Shown one piece after another: positions 16,151 to 26,361 of a DNA stretch of 64,000 nucleotides. This DNA comes from Rhizobium sp. 2MFCol3.1. GTDB lineage: Bacteria > Pseudomonadota > Alphaproteobacteria > Rhizobiales > Rhizobiaceae. The stretch's first letter is position 1; the number at the start of each line of letters is the position of its first letter. Location: contig NZ_KB898359.1 of assembly GCF_000377565.1 (NCBI RefSeq), positions 118,508 through 182,507 on the forward strand, in the 5' to 3' direction. The position numbers and the translations under genes are program-made. A model generated the notes under the pieces. The model ran no database searches and was not told the origin of the DNA. It worked only from the letters and a program-made list of their open reading frames with translations.

Positions 16151-17386
16151 TCACGCTAATCCGCATACCTTTAGGCCGGCAGCGGCGGCGGCCAGCGACA
16201 CCACCACGATCCAAGGTGAGGCTCGCCAGATCACCAATAGCAGGAAGCCGGTGATCGCCAGCAGGAAGTCAATCTGCGTGAGCACAGCGCTTGTCCATAC
16301 TGGATGATAGAGGGCCGCACCCAGTACACCCACGACAGCCGCATTCGCGCCCCTCATTGCAGCTTGAGCTAGAGGGAGGCGACTGACACTACCCCAAAAC
16401 GGTAGAGCGCCTACCAACAGGAGGAAGCCCGGAAGGAAGATCGCGACGAGACAGATAGCTGCGCCGAGGATGCCATTCAGGGGCGTTGACATGACCGCCC
16501 CTAGATAGGCAGCAAATGTGAATAGCGGCCCAGGAACGGCTTGGGCGAGGCCATACCCCGCCAGAAACGAGCTATCGGAAACCCAGCCCGGTCCCACGAC
16601 TTCCGACGAAAGAAGCGGCAGGACAACGTGACCGCCACCAAATACCAGCGAGCCGGAACGATAGAAAGCATCAAACACGTCCACGCCTCGGTCGCTGAGT
16701 GCCCCGGCGAGAAGGGGCAGAGCAAACAGGAGACCAAGGAAAGCGAGCAGGCAGACGATGCCGACCGACTTGGGTACCCCGAACGCGATTAACTCTCCGG
16801 TCCGTTGGGCATCGGCGCGGCAGAGGACGAGGCCAACAAAGCCACCAACGACGATGGCAGCAAGCTGTCCGAAGATGCCGGCGAAGATGACCGCGACGAC
16901 CGCCAGAAGGGCGATTATAATTCTCGGCTTGTCGGGGGTTAGGGACTTTGCCATCCCCCATACTGCCTGTGCTACAACAGCGACCGCAACGAGCTTCAAG
17001 CCATGTAGCAGACCCTGCCCAAGCGGGTTGTCGAGGGCGGTTGCAGCCTTAGCAAAGATAATCAGGATGATGGCGGAAGGCAGTGTGAATGCGGCCCATG
17101 CCGCAAGTGCACCCAAGGGGCCGCCGCGCATGAGACCAAGGGCAAAGCCGACCTGGCTAGACGCCGGACCGGGCAAGAACTGACATAGCGCGACAAGGTC
17201 GCCATACCCCTTCTCGTCTAGCCATTTCCGCCGAACAACGATTTCATCGCGGAAGTAGCCGAGGTGTGCGATGGGTCCACCGAACGAGGTGAGGCCGAGC
17301 TTGAGGAAGGTGGTAAACACTTCACTGGCAGTGCCCTTTGGGACAGCATTTCCTTGATCGAAGTTGGCCTCCATTGACGACTTCAC
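16151..17386 (-). CDS. chrA: chromate transporter ChrA
   Basis: A 411-residue two-domain ChrA-family membrane protein. The signature FGGPIAHLGYFRDEIV with LCQFLPGPASSQVGF in the N-half is repeated as FGGGHVVLPLL and GLAQAVPGPLFTFAAYLG in the C-half, as in long-chain ChrA. It exports chromate from the cytoplasm, giving chromate resistance, although some members transport other oxyanions. No chrB or other metal gene is adjacent. Confidence 0.92.
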   Translation of the reverse strand: MKSSMEANFDQGNAVPKGTASEVFTTFLKLGLTSFGGPIAHLGYFRDEIVVRRKWLDEKGYGDLVALCQFLPGPASSQVGFALGLMRGGPLGALAAWAAFTLPSAIILIIFAKAATALDNPLGQGLLHGLKLVAVAVVAQAVWGMAKSLTPDKPRIIIALLAVVAVIFAGIFGQLAAIVVGGFVGLVLCRADAQRTGELIAFGVPKSVGIVCLLAFLGLLFALPLLAGALSDRGVDVFDAFYRSGSLVFGGGHVVLPLLSSEVVGPGWVSDSSFLAGYGLAQAVPGPLFTFAAYLGAVMSTPLNGILGAAICLVAIFLPGFLLLVGALPFWGSVSRLPLAQAAMRGANAAVVGVLGAALYHPVWTSAVLTQIDFLLAITGFLLLVIWRASPWIVVVSLAAAAAGLKVCGLA

Positions 17387-17709
17387 GAAACATCTCCTTC
17401 ACTCTTTTTCTGGCCAATTATCGAGCTGCAACGCCATCGGGAACTGCGTTGTACAGCCTCCAATCAAATCTCGATCTGGAAACACGACTGTGCTTTGCTT
17501 TAGTTTTGTGACGGCCATTTGAAGGGAAGGTCGCTAGGCGGCTATGGCCGTCTACGCAATAGTGCATGCCAGGACATAGCTGAGTAGGTCTGATCCCTTC
17601 CGTAGAACTTGGAAGATACGATGCTTGCATCAATGCCTGCCTGGCGATCACAATGACCACTGTCCGCGCGAACGGGAAGACCGCAGTCGGCCCACCGCCG
17701 AAGTGCGCC
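17387..17709. other. intergenic with repeat copy
   Basis: About 320 bases, no supported gene. A repeat copy is at 17671-17693. Confidence 0.5.
17671..17693. repeat. dispersed repeat copy
   Basis: AACGGGAAGACCGCAG then TCGGCCC, lying just beyond the stop of the monooxygenase gene (minus strand). Confidence 0.6.
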
Positions 17710-18012
17710 TCAGCGATCCATTATGTCGCGTTCGTTCCATGCGTCATACTTTCGGACGTCACTTCGCATTTTACCGCGCCAGCGGCTGACAAACGCAAGC
17801 GTGTCGGCCGCCTGCAGGTGAGCGCTTAGTGCAGCCTGATCGACCCAGCGTTCCGCTATCAGCAGTCGCCCTGATCGTGAATCTTCCACGGCAGCATCAT
17901 AGGCGATGCTGCCAGAGCGTCTTCGTGTGGTGGAAGCCAGTGCCTTCAACTCTTTAAGGAATTGCGCCAAATGGGTCGGATCGACATGTATATAGCCGGT
18001 TATAATCAGCAT
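17710..18012 (-). CDS. antibiotic biosynthesis (ABM)-type quinol monooxygenase
   Basis: A 100-residue ABM-domain protein: MLIITGYIHVDPTHLAQFL opening strand, ARRS-type middle and LLIAERWVDQAALSAHLQA end, as in YgiN-like monooxygenases, which form dimers and act on quinols or similar compounds without cofactors. The start is ATG 18012, after GGAAAC. It follows the MDR oxidoreductase gene by 67 bases and is probably in the same operon. Confidence 0.82.
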   Translation of the reverse strand: MLIITGYIHVDPTHLAQFLKELKALASTTRRRSGSIAYDAAVEDSRSGRLLIAERWVDQAALSAHLQAADTLAFVSRWRGKMRSDVRKYDAWNERDIMDR

Positions 18013-18079
18013 TGGAGTTTCCTCTATCAGCGTCCTGACCGCTTTTCGCGGCGTGGAGCCTTGACCGGCCACCTAGTGA

Positions 18080-19096
18080 TCAGGCGGCGACCAGCACGAT
18101 CTTGCCCTGGATGCTCCCTTCGGAAGCACGGCGATGCGCTGCCGATGTCTCAGCCAGCGGATAGGTGCTGTCGATCACCACCCGAACGGTTCCGTCATCG
18201 AGTAGGCCTTTAGCTGCCGACAGCTGGGCGCCGTTCGAACGCACCTGCGTCGTAGAAACGGTGATCCTTCGCCGGGCAGCCTCCTCATAGCCGGAAAAGC
18301 CCAGGGGGTTTACAAGAAACAGGGCGCCGTCTTGCTTGATGCTCGGCAGGAAGCGTTCCATGTTCACGCCGCCGACGGCATCCAGCACCAGATCGATGTC
18401 CGTCGCCACTGTCTCGGCAGCAGCCTTTGTGTAGTCGACGAAGATATCGGCGCGGAGATCGTTCAAAAGCGCCTCGTGCTTGCCGGAAGCAACTGCAATT
18501 ACCTTTGCGCCTTGCCATTTCGCGAGTTGGACAGCGAGATGGCCGACGCCGCCGCCGGCTCCGTTTACCAACACTGTCTTACCGTCCAGCGGCACTGGTT
18601 CATGCGGGAAGGCCTGGAATGGGTTGGGCGCGTCATGTCCCAGATCGACCAGAAATTGCCACGCGGTCAGGAGCGACATCGGCGCGGCGGACGCTTGGAT
18701 ATGGTCGATCCCGGCAGGCTTTGGCGCCAGGTCGGATGCTGGAACGCGAACATACTCGGCATATGCGTTGCTTCCTGTCATGAGGTTCTGCGGAAACCGA
18801 ACCATCGCATAAACCTCGTCGCCGACCATGAACTGCGACACGTTTTCGCCGATCGCCGTGACCACGCCGGAAACGTCTGTGCCGAGGATCAACGGAAAGT
18901 GCTGGCTGGGCTGCCATTCCGGTGGCAAAGCCCGGTAGCCGTCGCGCAGATAGAGATCCGGCGGGTTGATGCTCGCGGCATGGACGCGAACCAGCACGTC
19001 ATCCGCCGAGATTTCAGGTATGGGTGCGTCCTCATAGACAAGGACATCCGGCCCACCGAATCTGTGCAAGCGCACGGCTTTCATCATATCAGTCAT
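18080..19096 (-). CDS. NADP-dependent MDR oxidoreductase
   Basis: A 338-residue quinone-oxidoreductase-like protein from ATG 19096 (GAGG upstream; ATG 19120 is an alternative). NADP motif [17 protein letters not shown] near residue 165; no zinc ligands. The LysR gene is divergent, 91 bases away, and probably regulates it. Confidence 0.88.
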   Translation of the reverse strand: MTDMMKAVRLHRFGGPDVLVYEDAPIPEISADDVLVRVHAASINPPDLYLRDGYRALPPEWQPSQHFPLILGTDVSGVVTAIGENVSQFMVGDEVYAMVRFPQNLMTGSNAYAEYVRVPASDLAPKPAGIDHIQASAAPMSLLTAWQFLVDLGHDAPNPFQAFPHEPVPLDGKTVLVNGAGGGVGHLAVQLAKWQGAKVIAVASGKHEALLNDLRADIFVDYTKAAAETVATDIDLVLDAVGGVNMERFLPSIKQDGALFLVNPLGFSGYEEAARRRITVSTTQVRSNGAQLSAAKGLLDDGTVRVVIDSTYPLAETSAAHRRASEGSIQGKIVLVAA

Positions 19097-19187
19097 CACT
19101 GCCTCATTGGGTATTTGCATCTTTAAACAGACCATACGACCATATGCACGGATTGATAATCGTCGGATAAATCGCTTTAATAATGCC

Positions 19188-20102
19188 ATGAAGGAACAAA
19201 TCGTAGTTGAACGGCTAACGGGGCTGATCGCATTCGCCCGCGCTGGCTCTCTTGGAAGCTACACTGCCGCCGCCCGCTCCCTGGCCATTTCACCCTCGGC
19301 AGTGAGTAAGAGCATCCAACGGCTCGAGAAGCAGCTCGGTGTTTCGCTTTTTTCACGCACGACACGTTCCCTGACCCTGACGACCGAAGGGCGCGATCTG
19401 CACGAGCGTGCCCTCAGGCTGCTTCGCGATGCCGAAGAAATCCAGCAGGCGGCAAAAGCAGCCCGCACCGAGCCCGCCGGCACATTACGGATCGCGGCGT
19501 CGTTGCCGATCGGCTTGCACGTCATCGCGCCCGCGCTTCCTCGCTTTCGTAGCCTCCATCCGAAGGTGAACATTGATCTGCGTCTGAGCGATCATATGGT
19601 TGATCTCATCGAAGGTGGCTTTGATCTCGCAGTCCGCATCGGCGACGTGTCAGATTCGCGTCTACTCTCACGACGGCTCCTGCCGCATCGTTTATGTTGC
19701 TACGCCTCACCCGAATATCTTGCGGAGCGCAGCCCCCCGACGCATCCAGACAAGTTGGAAGAACACGAGACTGTTGGCATGCGCTACCAAAGTAGCGGGC
19801 AGATTTTCCGCTGGCCCTTCCGGGTCGGGGACAAGGAGATTGAGATCGTGCCGTCCTCCGGCATCATCGTCGATGCGAGTGAGGCCGTGCTTGCGACCAT
19901 TGCAGCGGGTGCTGGAATTGGACTAGCTACTAGTTTCATGGCCAGCGCATGGGTGAGCCGGGGAGCCCTTGTCCCCGTTCTAGCCGACTATGCGGTGGAC
20001 CGGCACAATATTACGGCGCTTTGGCCTGAAAGCCGACGGTCCAACCCGGCAGTGCGCGCATTCCTCGACACCCTGATACAGTTGTCTACACAAGGGCAGT
20101 GA
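19188..20102 (+). CDS. LysR-family transcriptional regulator
   Basis: A 304-residue LysR protein of the CrgA/DsdC-like group: HTH with [20 protein letters not shown] around 25-45, followed by the RTTRSLTLT segment and an effector domain starting [12 protein letters not shown]. Start ATG 19188. Divergent from the oxidoreductase/monooxygenase operon, its likely target. Confidence 0.9.
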   Translation: MKEQIVVERLTGLIAFARAGSLGSYTAAARSLAISPSAVSKSIQRLEKQLGVSLFSRTTRSLTLTTEGRDLHERALRLLRDAEEIQQAAKAARTEPAGTLRIAASLPIGLHVIAPALPRFRSLHPKVNIDLRLSDHMVDLIEGGFDLAVRIGDVSDSRLLSRRLLPHRLCCYASPEYLAERSPPTHPDKLEEHETVGMRYQSSGQIFRWPFRVGDKEIEIVPSSGIIVDASEAVLATIAAGAGIGLATSFMASAWVSRGALVPVLADYAVDRHNITALWPESRRSNPAVRAFLDTLIQLSTQGQ

Positions 20103-20710
20103 ATGTCAGCTTTGGCGCGGCGGGAGACCACTCGGCCCGAAGCAGACGTTCGAAGATACAAAATGGCAGACAGTGAGCGTACAACGACGGTCGCCTTCAT
20201 CGAAGGATGAACGCCCGGCCGCCTTGGCCGTCGTCTCCATGGGGTCTACATGTCCTTTTAACAGGCGCCACGCTCGGGCCGGGAAGTCGCGACCTTCGAA
20301 GCGGAAAGTTCGCGGCGACGAGCGGAGTTAACGTAAAATGGCTTCTATCTGTCGCCGCCGGATTCTCGCCCTCGGTTCCTTCGTACAAGTGCCCTCTGCG
20401 GGTGGCAGGCGCGATTCCTTGTTCAGGCGCCTGCCTCCGACTTGGCGTACAGGCCGGACCATCGATCCCAAGTGAACGCATCTCCGGGTCGCTATCGGAT
20501 TTGGTTCGCAAACTCCCGTCAGGGACATGATTTGCGCGGTGTTCGATGCATGACGGCGCCCTTCGCGTCGGGGAACATATCCTAGCGAAGCATTAGGAAG
20601 GCATTTCGAAGGCTTCAGCTTGCGTTCGGTTCGCCTACCTCATCCCAGCGGCCCAGTCTTCACAACGCTATTGGGCGGCCTTGGTGCCGTCGATCAGGCG
20701 AAACGGTGTT
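20103..20710. other. intergenic, nothing supported
   Basis: About 600 bases. No gene, RNA or strong hairpin could be supported. Confidence 0.4.
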
Positions 20711-21025
20711 TCAGGTTTTGCTACCAGACGCATAAGTTTTCTTTGCTGTCAGGGCAAGTTCGCGGAACACTCTTACCGCTTCGATCGCGTCGTGGCTTAG
20801 TTTGGACATCGCGGAAGATACATCGTGGATACCAGCCACCGCTTGAGTGTGGCCCACCGAACCAGCGTCGACCGAGCTCATTATGATCGAAATCACCCGG
20901 AGCTGGACTAACGTAAAGGCCGAGTGGATTTCGATAACCAGCAGTCGCGTCGCGTCGACGGCTGCAACGGAACTCGTGTCGAACGCATCCCGGTTATTGC
21001 TGGACATCTCGGTCAATTTGGACAT
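20711..21025 (-). CDS. small helical hypothetical protein
   Basis: A 104-residue protein rich in Ala, Ser and Val, predicted helical throughout (for example AVDATRLLVIEIHSAFTL and HDAIEAVRVFRELALTAKK). Start ATG 21025 with GAGAGA upstream; a TTG two codons earlier is possible. No family recognised. Confidence 0.45.
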   Translation of the reverse strand: MSKLTEMSSNNRDAFDTSSVAAVDATRLLVIEIHSAFTLVQLRVISIIMSSVDAGSVGHTQAVAGIHDVSSAMSKLSHDAIEAVRVFRELALTAKKTYASGSKT

Positions 21026-21134
21026 GCGCAATCTCTCTCATGCGATCCGGACTTTTGATATGAATGCTTCGACACGTCGACGCCCACCACAACGTTCGGC
21101 GCGCTAGATGGTTTGAAAATTGTTGGAAAATTGC

Positions 21135-21308
21135 TCAGCGGTAGAGACTGTGACCGACGATGCCGAGCCGCGGCTTACGCCTCCGACCCCGGGGCATTCG
21201 GTGCCTTGATAGCTCTTCAAGCAAGTCGATCTCGACGGTAGCAGGAATTTCAAGGACCACCGTGTTCGGTTGCCAAAATACCACGCGAACCGATGGAATC
21301 AGAGGTGC
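21135..21308 (-). pseudogene. start-less protein-like frame
   Basis: Reading ends at TGA 21135-21137 and gives VRVVFWQPNTVVLEIPATVE and LLEELSRHRMPRGRRRKPR, which look protein-like, but there is no good start codon or ribosome site (a GTG exists). It may be a remnant, or use an unusual start. Confidence 0.25.
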
Positions 21309-21387
21309 TCGATGCCATGACAGCGATCATTGATTGCAGAGCTCTTGGTGTCCGCTAAAACTCGCTGGCGGGAAAAATGGACCTGAA

Positions 21388-21852
21388 ATGTGTCAACGAT
21401 CGAATAAGCGGCTAATAGCTCGGACGTTCTTGCAGGCGGCGACCTGCGCCACGGCTTTATTCCTGACGGGCGTGGGTGCGCGCGCTCAGCCGGCCAATCA
21501 GGTAGCGCCTTTCTCACTTGTCGCAGCCGAACTCGACTTATTGGTGAGCGAGGACACGCGATCGGCAGCGGTTGACGGTGTAGGCTACTTTGTGATCGAT
21601 GACCGTGGCACTGTGGTGCGCGGACCCGTCGTTATCGTGAGAGGGTCACCTGCTTCCGCTCGGAAAGCGTTCGAAAGAGATTTTCGTGCCGCCATTTTGA
21701 ACGCAGCTCCTTTCGATCCACTAAAGCAGTTTGTCGGAAAAGTACTGGTATTGCGCCTATCGACGTGTGGCTCCGGTGCAAACGCCTCTTGTGGGTATCG
21801 GCCCAAATCGACACCACCGAAGGTCGTGCAAAGCTGGCTAGCGCGGCAATAG
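21388..21852 (+). CDS. exported hypothetical protein
   Basis: A 154-residue protein with a signal peptide (basic RSNKRLIAR, hydrophobic core, cleavage after GARAQ near residue 30). The mature part contains GYFVIDDRGTVVRGPV and a single Cys pair near the C-terminus (CGSGANASC). No family recognised. The ribosome site is weak. Confidence 0.55.
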   Translation: MCQRSNKRLIARTFLQAATCATALFLTGVGARAQPANQVAPFSLVAAELDLLVSEDTRSAAVDGVGYFVIDDRGTVVRGPVVIVRGSPASARKAFERDFRAAILNAAPFDPLKQFVGKVLVLRLSTCGSGANASCGYRPKSTPPKVVQSWLARQ

Positions 21853-22006
21853 GATGTTCCCCGTGAGCCAATGAGCGCTGTCGTGTGCGTCAGCGAGGCG
21901 TCACCTGTGCCCGCCGCCCCCGTTACTCTTGAGATCGGTTAATCGGGTATTGCCGTTACTTGGGAGGTTGGCGTACGCGCCGGCAGGATGGGTGAGCATT
22001 TTCAAC

Positions 22007-23485
22007 TCAATCGGGAGCTACCACATCCTCGCTGGGAACCCGGATACGGCATGTTAGTCCGCTCTCATTAAACATGGTCTCTGCCCCACCATGGACGGAA
22101 TAGTTCAAGCTTCTTCCGATTACTGTGCTGCCAAACCCTTTTCGTGTTGGTTCCGCCACCTTGGGACCACCGCTCTCAATCCAGTTGATGACGCGCGATC
22201 CAGTCTCCTGATCCGGCTCAAGTTCGACGGTCACCATTCCGGCGTCGTTCGACAGGGCACCATATTTTGCAGCGTTTGTGGCCAGTTCGTGGATGATCAG
22301 CCCTAACGGAACAGCCGCTCTTGGAAGAATGTCGAGGTCGCCACCATTAATGGCGAACCGCGTCCGAAAGTTTTCAACAAAGGGTTTTAACTCGGCTGCG
22401 ATCAAGTCGCTCAGGCGGATCGATATCCAAGAGCGCTCCGCGAGCACATTGTGTGTCGCCGCGAGAGCTTGGATACGACCGGCAAATGCGCGTCTGAATC
22501 CGTCGACTGTGTCTTCCGTCGACGCGGTGCGGTTTGAGATCGAGACGACTAGCGCAAGTGTGTTCTTCACACGGTGATCTAGCTCGCGCATCAGGAGGAG
22601 CTGTTGCCGTTCGGCTTCTTTGTGACGCGAAAGGTCGATCAGGGTCACCACCGCGCCTTTCGTTTCATTTTCGGCAACTCGCAATGGTGCAGCACTGACG
22701 AGCAGCGGCTGCGAGTTGCGCTCGTTCAAAGCGGAGGCCTCGATCCCCTGGACCGAATGACCAGAGAGCGCGAGCGATATGAAATCATCGCTTTGCATCA
22801 GCCCTGTCGTAGCTTTGAACTCGAGTTCGAAGACAGTACTGAACTTCGCACCTACTGGATCGCGCCGGCACAATGCCAGCGCGGCAGCATTTGCGTGGGA
22901 AACGAGCCCTTGCATGTCGGTTACGATAACGGCTTCCGCCGCAGAGGAGAGAACCGCCATCGCCATTCGCTCTGCTTCGTGAGCGCGCTCGTCATGTATG
23001 CGATCAGTAATGTCATCGAAGGTGACCGCAATTGCATCAGAAACACCGAGCAAAAGCTTGTCAGCTTTCAGCAGCAGAATGCGGTAGCTTCCGTCGCGCG
23101 GAATTCGAATGTCTCGCGATGATCTCTTTTCACGAGCATCGACAAGGAGATCAGAGAGCGTTGCACGGCTGTCGCCATCAAGCAGCTCGAGGACAGCTTC
23201 TCCTGCAACCCCTTCGGGAATATGTAGCAGCTGCGATAGCGCACCATTATGATAAAGAAGGTTCCCTCCAAGATCGAAAGCCGCCGCGCCAATATCCATC
23301 GCTTCCATAAAGGAGCGATAGGAGTCGTCGCCGCCGAGAGTGAAGACCTCTTCGACATTGGCCCGCCCCTTTTGCACAACAAGTGCGTCAACTTCGCCCT
23401 CGCGGATCGCCCTTATAATCTCCTCAGCTTCCTCGAGGCGTTGGAGCAGCTCTGCGCGAGAAATTCTGTCACTGAGTGGGGTCAT
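22007..23485 (-). CDS. PAS-containing HWE-family sensor histidine kinase
   Basis: A 492-residue soluble kinase: N-terminal helix, PAS domains about 55-165 and 180-300, then an HWE/HisKA_2 dimerisation region with the phosphorylatable His in [14 protein letters not shown] and the ATP-binding N-box [13 protein letters not shown]. The ATG overlaps the stop of kaiB by four bases (ATGA), so translation is coupled. It is the last gene of the receiver-KaiC-KaiB operon and likely phosphorylates the receiver encoded first. No membrane segments; PAS input signal unknown. Confidence 0.92.
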   Translation of the reverse strand: MTPLSDRISRAELLQRLEEAEEIIRAIREGEVDALVVQKGRANVEEVFTLGGDDSYRSFMEAMDIGAAAFDLGGNLLYHNGALSQLLHIPEGVAGEAVLELLDGDSRATLSDLLVDAREKRSSRDIRIPRDGSYRILLLKADKLLLGVSDAIAVTFDDITDRIHDERAHEAERMAMAVLSSAAEAVIVTDMQGLVSHANAAALALCRRDPVGAKFSTVFELEFKATTGLMQSDDFISLALSGHSVQGIEASALNERNSQPLLVSAAPLRVAENETKGAVVTLIDLSRHKEAERQQLLLMRELDHRVKNTLALVVSISNRTASTEDTVDGFRRAFAGRIQALAATHNVLAERSWISIRLSDLIAAELKPFVENFRTRFAINGGDLDILPRAAVPLGLIIHELATNAAKYGALSNDAGMVTVELEPDQETGSRVINWIESGGPKVAEPTRKGFGSTVIGRSLNYSVHGGAETMFNESGLTCRIRVPSEDVVAPD

Positions 23486-23784
23486 TCGGCTCCGCTAACC
23501 TGCAGATTGATGAGCACTTTTTCGGTGTTTGACAGATCGCCGATGACCTTTCGGATCGGGGTGGGTAGTTCTCGAACAAGCGTTGGAATGGCTACAATGT
23601 TATGCTCGCGCGCCAGATGCGGCTGCTTCTTCAGATCAACGACTTCAACAACATATCGCCCCGGTAGCTCTTCGGTGCATATTCTCTCCAAGTTGCGGAT
23701 CGCCGCAAGGGATTTCGGCGTTTCGCCGGCTACATAGAGGGTGAGCTTTTTAGGCGCGCCACCTTCACCTTCGGGATTTTCCAT
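23482..23784 (-). CDS. kaiB: KaiB-domain protein
   Basis: A 100-residue thioredoxin-fold Kai[21 protein letters not shown], a Cys-containing helix, [15 protein letters not shown], and [12 protein letters not shown]. In cyanobacteria KaiB binds the KaiC CI ring to drive dephosphorylation. It lies 11 bases after kaiC and overlaps the kinase gene. No kaiA exists here, as is usual outside cyanobacteria. Confidence 0.92.
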   Translation of the reverse strand: MENPEGEGGAPKKLTLYVAGETPKSLAAIRNLERICTEELPGRYVVEVVDLKKQPHLAREHNIVAIPTLVRELPTPIRKVIGDLSNTEKVLINLQVSGAE

Positions 23785-23795
23785 GCCTGCTTTCC

Positions 23796-25481
23796 TTAAC
23801 TTTGACTACGGCGGCTCGTTTTCATCTCAAGTTCATCGGCAACGGCCTGCCTGAGGTATTGGTTTTCAGCCTTTGCAGCTCGCTCGAGCTCAGCACCATC
23901 TGCCGCGATCTCGGCCTGCAGTGCTTCGATCTGGGCCAGCGCCCGATCGCGCCTGCTTTCCAATTCCTGCTTCCGGCGGAACAGCTCTTCTTTCCGTTCA
24001 GTCTCGACGCGTCTCAGACGTGCTTCTTCCGCTTTCCGCGCCGACCCCGTCAACGCCTTACCGTCTCCAATATACGGTTCGAGCAGGGAGATGCCCGATC
24101 CGGACATAACAAACTCCCGGACTTGGTTGGAGTGCGCAGTGCCACGGGCCTTTAGCAGGTACAGCTCCCGATTGAATTCGCCGCCAACCTCCCTGTTCAG
24201 AAGCCAAATCCACGAGTCCATCAGCGACGAGAGACCGGCGTCCGTTTCATCTGTACCAACCTGAGAGTGCATGAGATGGGTGAAGACGGCCGTGACGCCG
24301 CGCGATTTAAGGAAATCGACCATGCGCAACAGCATGGACTGGATTTCAAGACGCTCGCCGCTTCCGGTAAACGCAGATATCGGATCGAGAACGACGATCG
24401 TCGGATCAAACCGCCCGATTTCCCTCAACATCACGGCGAGGTGCATTTCCAAACTGTAAAACGTTGGACGGGTCGCGACGTGTCGAAGAAGTCCACTATC
24501 TATGTGTGGTTGAAGATCAGTTCCCACTGAAAGCATGTTTCGAACGGTTTGATCACGAGATTCCTCAAAAGAAAAGTATAGCGCTTTTTCACCGCGGACG
24601 CACGCTGCCGCTGCGAAACTGGCAGCAAGCGTGCTTTTGCCCGAGCCGGCCACGCCGCTTAGTAAGATGCTGCTTCCACGATGGAAGCCACCCCCCGTCA
24701 ACATCGCGTCCAGGTCTACGACACCTGAAGAGACGCGCTCGTTGGAGACCTTGTGATTCAAGTTAAGGCTGCTGACCGGAAGGACGCTGAAGCCATCTTC
24801 GTCGATAAGAAAGGGAACTTCATTCGTTCCATGGGCGGTACCGCGGTATTTGACGATCCGCAGTCGTCGCGTAGAAATCTGGTTGTGCACGCGATGGTCG
24901 AGCAGAATTACGCAATCAGAGACATATTCCTCCAAGCCCTGGCGCGTGAGGCTTCCATCGCCGCGCTCCCCAGTGATAATGGTGGTGAGCCCCTTGTCCT
25001 TCAACCAATCAAAAAGCCGGCGGATTTCAGCGCGCAGAATGGCTGGATTGGTAAAGGCGGAGAACAGGCTTTCGATCGTGTCAAGCACGATGCGCTTCGC
25101 CCCGACCTGATCAATGGCCAGCTCCAATCGAAGGAAGAGCCCCTCGAGATCGTAATCCCCAATCTCCTCTAACTCCGATGGATCGATTGAAATATGTTCG
25201 ATGTAGACCTTGCCTTCCTCGATCAGTCTATCTACCTCAAAGCCCAGCGACGCGACGTTGCTGATGATATCAGAGGGGCGCTCCTCGAATGTGACAAAGA
25301 CTCCAGGTTCGTCGAAGTCGCGAGCGCCTTTCAGGAGGAAGGTGGAGGCGAAAAGTGTCTTTCCGCAGCCGGCGGTCCCGCAGACGAGCGTCGGTCTCCC
25401 GGTCGGTAGACCGCCGAGCGTGAGTTCATCGAATCCCTCGATGCCAGTGCGGGACTTACTTATTCCAGAAGAGGAAGACAT
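23796..25481 (-). CDS. kaiC: KaiC-family double-domain ATPase
   Basis: A 561-residue protein with two RecA-like domains. Walker A motifs are GTAGCGKT (35-42) and GVAGSGKS (276-283); Walker B strands are RIVLDTIES (130-138) and IVVLDPISA (362-370); catalytic Glu pairs are in TFEERPSD (64-71) and SFEESRD. Residues Thr413, Ser418 and Ser419 align with the cyanobacterial phosphorylation sites T426, S431 and T432. A charged coiled coil at about 480-550 extends beyond the usual KaiC end. Role is likely stress or timing signalling with KaiB and the kinase. Confidence 0.93.
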   Translation of the reverse strand: MSSSSGISKSRTGIEGFDELTLGGLPTGRPTLVCGTAGCGKTLFASTFLLKGARDFDEPGVFVTFEERPSDIISNVASLGFEVDRLIEEGKVYIEHISIDPSELEEIGDYDLEGLFLRLELAIDQVGAKRIVLDTIESLFSAFTNPAILRAEIRRLFDWLKDKGLTTIITGERGDGSLTRQGLEEYVSDCVILLDHRVHNQISTRRLRIVKYRGTAHGTNEVPFLIDEDGFSVLPVSSLNLNHKVSNERVSSGVVDLDAMLTGGGFHRGSSILLSGVAGSGKSTLAASFAAAACVRGEKALYFSFEESRDQTVRNMLSVGTDLQPHIDSGLLRHVATRPTFYSLEMHLAVMLREIGRFDPTIVVLDPISAFTGSGERLEIQSMLLRMVDFLKSRGVTAVFTHLMHSQVGTDETDAGLSSLMDSWIWLLNREVGGEFNRELYLLKARGTAHSNQVREFVMSGSGISLLEPYIGDGKALTGSARKAEEARLRRVETERKEELFRRKQELESRRDRALAQIEALQAEIAADGAELERAAKAENQYLRQAVADELEMKTSRRSQS

Positions 25482-25531
25482 CGTTCAGATTCCAGTTGGC
25501 GACACAAAATACCCGCACCTGCATTACGTGA

Positions 25532-25903
25532 TCACAAGATGCGAATGGTGTCATGAATGGCGGAGACGACACTTTCTGGCAAGTACGGCTTCTCCAAAAA
25601 GATCGTACCGGCAGGTAGACCAGTGACGTCTCTGACTTTGCCGGAGGTGATTACCAGACCGATCTCTGGCCACCGAACACTGACGACGGAAGCCAACCCC
25701 AAGCCGTCGATGTCGCCAGGCATATTTATGTCGGTAAAGATCGCGTCTACTTTTTGACCCTGTTCAATTATTTGCAGTGCTCGATCCGCAGTGACCGCCT
25801 CAATGACCTTGAAACCGGCTTGTGAAATGGATTCAGCGACATCGAGCAAGATGAACGGCTCGTCTTCGACAATAAGGACCACAGGCGGGTATGAGGTGTG
25901 CAT
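25532..25903 (-). CDS. single-domain response regulator of the Kai operon
   Basis: A 123-residue receiver: VEDEP acidic pair, phospho-acceptor Asp in FTDINMPG (about 54), VITSGK and FLEKPYLP switch residues. No output domain. It is the first gene of the operon with kaiC, kaiB and the HWE kinase, 50 bases ahead of kaiC. A tandem ten-base repeat lies upstream at 25971-25990. Confidence 0.9.
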   Translation of the reverse strand: MHTSYPPVVLIVEDEPFILLDVAESISQAGFKVIEAVTADRALQIIEQGQKVDAIFTDINMPGDIDGLGLASVVSVRWPEIGLVITSGKVRDVTGLPAGTIFLEKPYLPESVVSAIHDTIRIL

Positions 25904-26361
25904 TAATCGGCCCTAGCGAGAATACGCCGTCATATAATTGACAAGACGCGGAAGGCAAGGCGGGTGATCGACTGTACGATACTGTACACAAGAACCATAT
26001 GTGATTTTCGCATTACTTTCCATGTGACTGGCCAAATCGGTTATATCAGCGTCATCTTCGGCCTTGAGGCGAACCGGACCCATCGAGGGAGCACGCGTTC
26101 AATTAGGCCGGCGCCGGGCTTTCCGCTCCCATACTGAGAGCCCCTCGCTCGCGATACTGCCGATCGACGCTCGTGCCTTTGAAGTTCTGTTGTCCACCGA
26201 ATGAGCTGAGACCCGTGGGCCCGCCCAACGTGACGGCAATACAATCGTTGTCGAGCTCACCCCGCTCTCAAAGAGCCCGCGACGAATGCTCGCCAAAATA
26301 GAATCTTTATATATACTGCACGCAGATCTCGCGCCGTCGCGATCAACACGAGGAGATCACA
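25904..26361. other. divergent control region of the Kai operon and traR
   Basis: About 460 bases. It holds a tandem direct repeat (25971-25990) and, near traR, an AGATCT centre at 26324-26329 that is too degenerate to call a tra box. Confidence 0.4.
25971..25990. promoter_or_regulatory. tandem ten-base direct repeat upstream of the Kai operon
   Basis: ACTGTACGAT followed directly by ACTGTACACA, one helical turn apart and about 70-90 bases before the first gene. The spacing suits a dimeric regulator. Confidence 0.35.

Noticed and set aside
18332..19126. 264-codon frame opposite the MDR oxidoreductase
   Set aside because: The minus-strand product has a full NADP-binding domain, while this frame has no recognisable fold or ribosome site.
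26314..26335. tra-box-like sequence with central AGATCT before traR
   Set aside because: The arms flanking AGATCT do not form the inverted repeat of a tra box.
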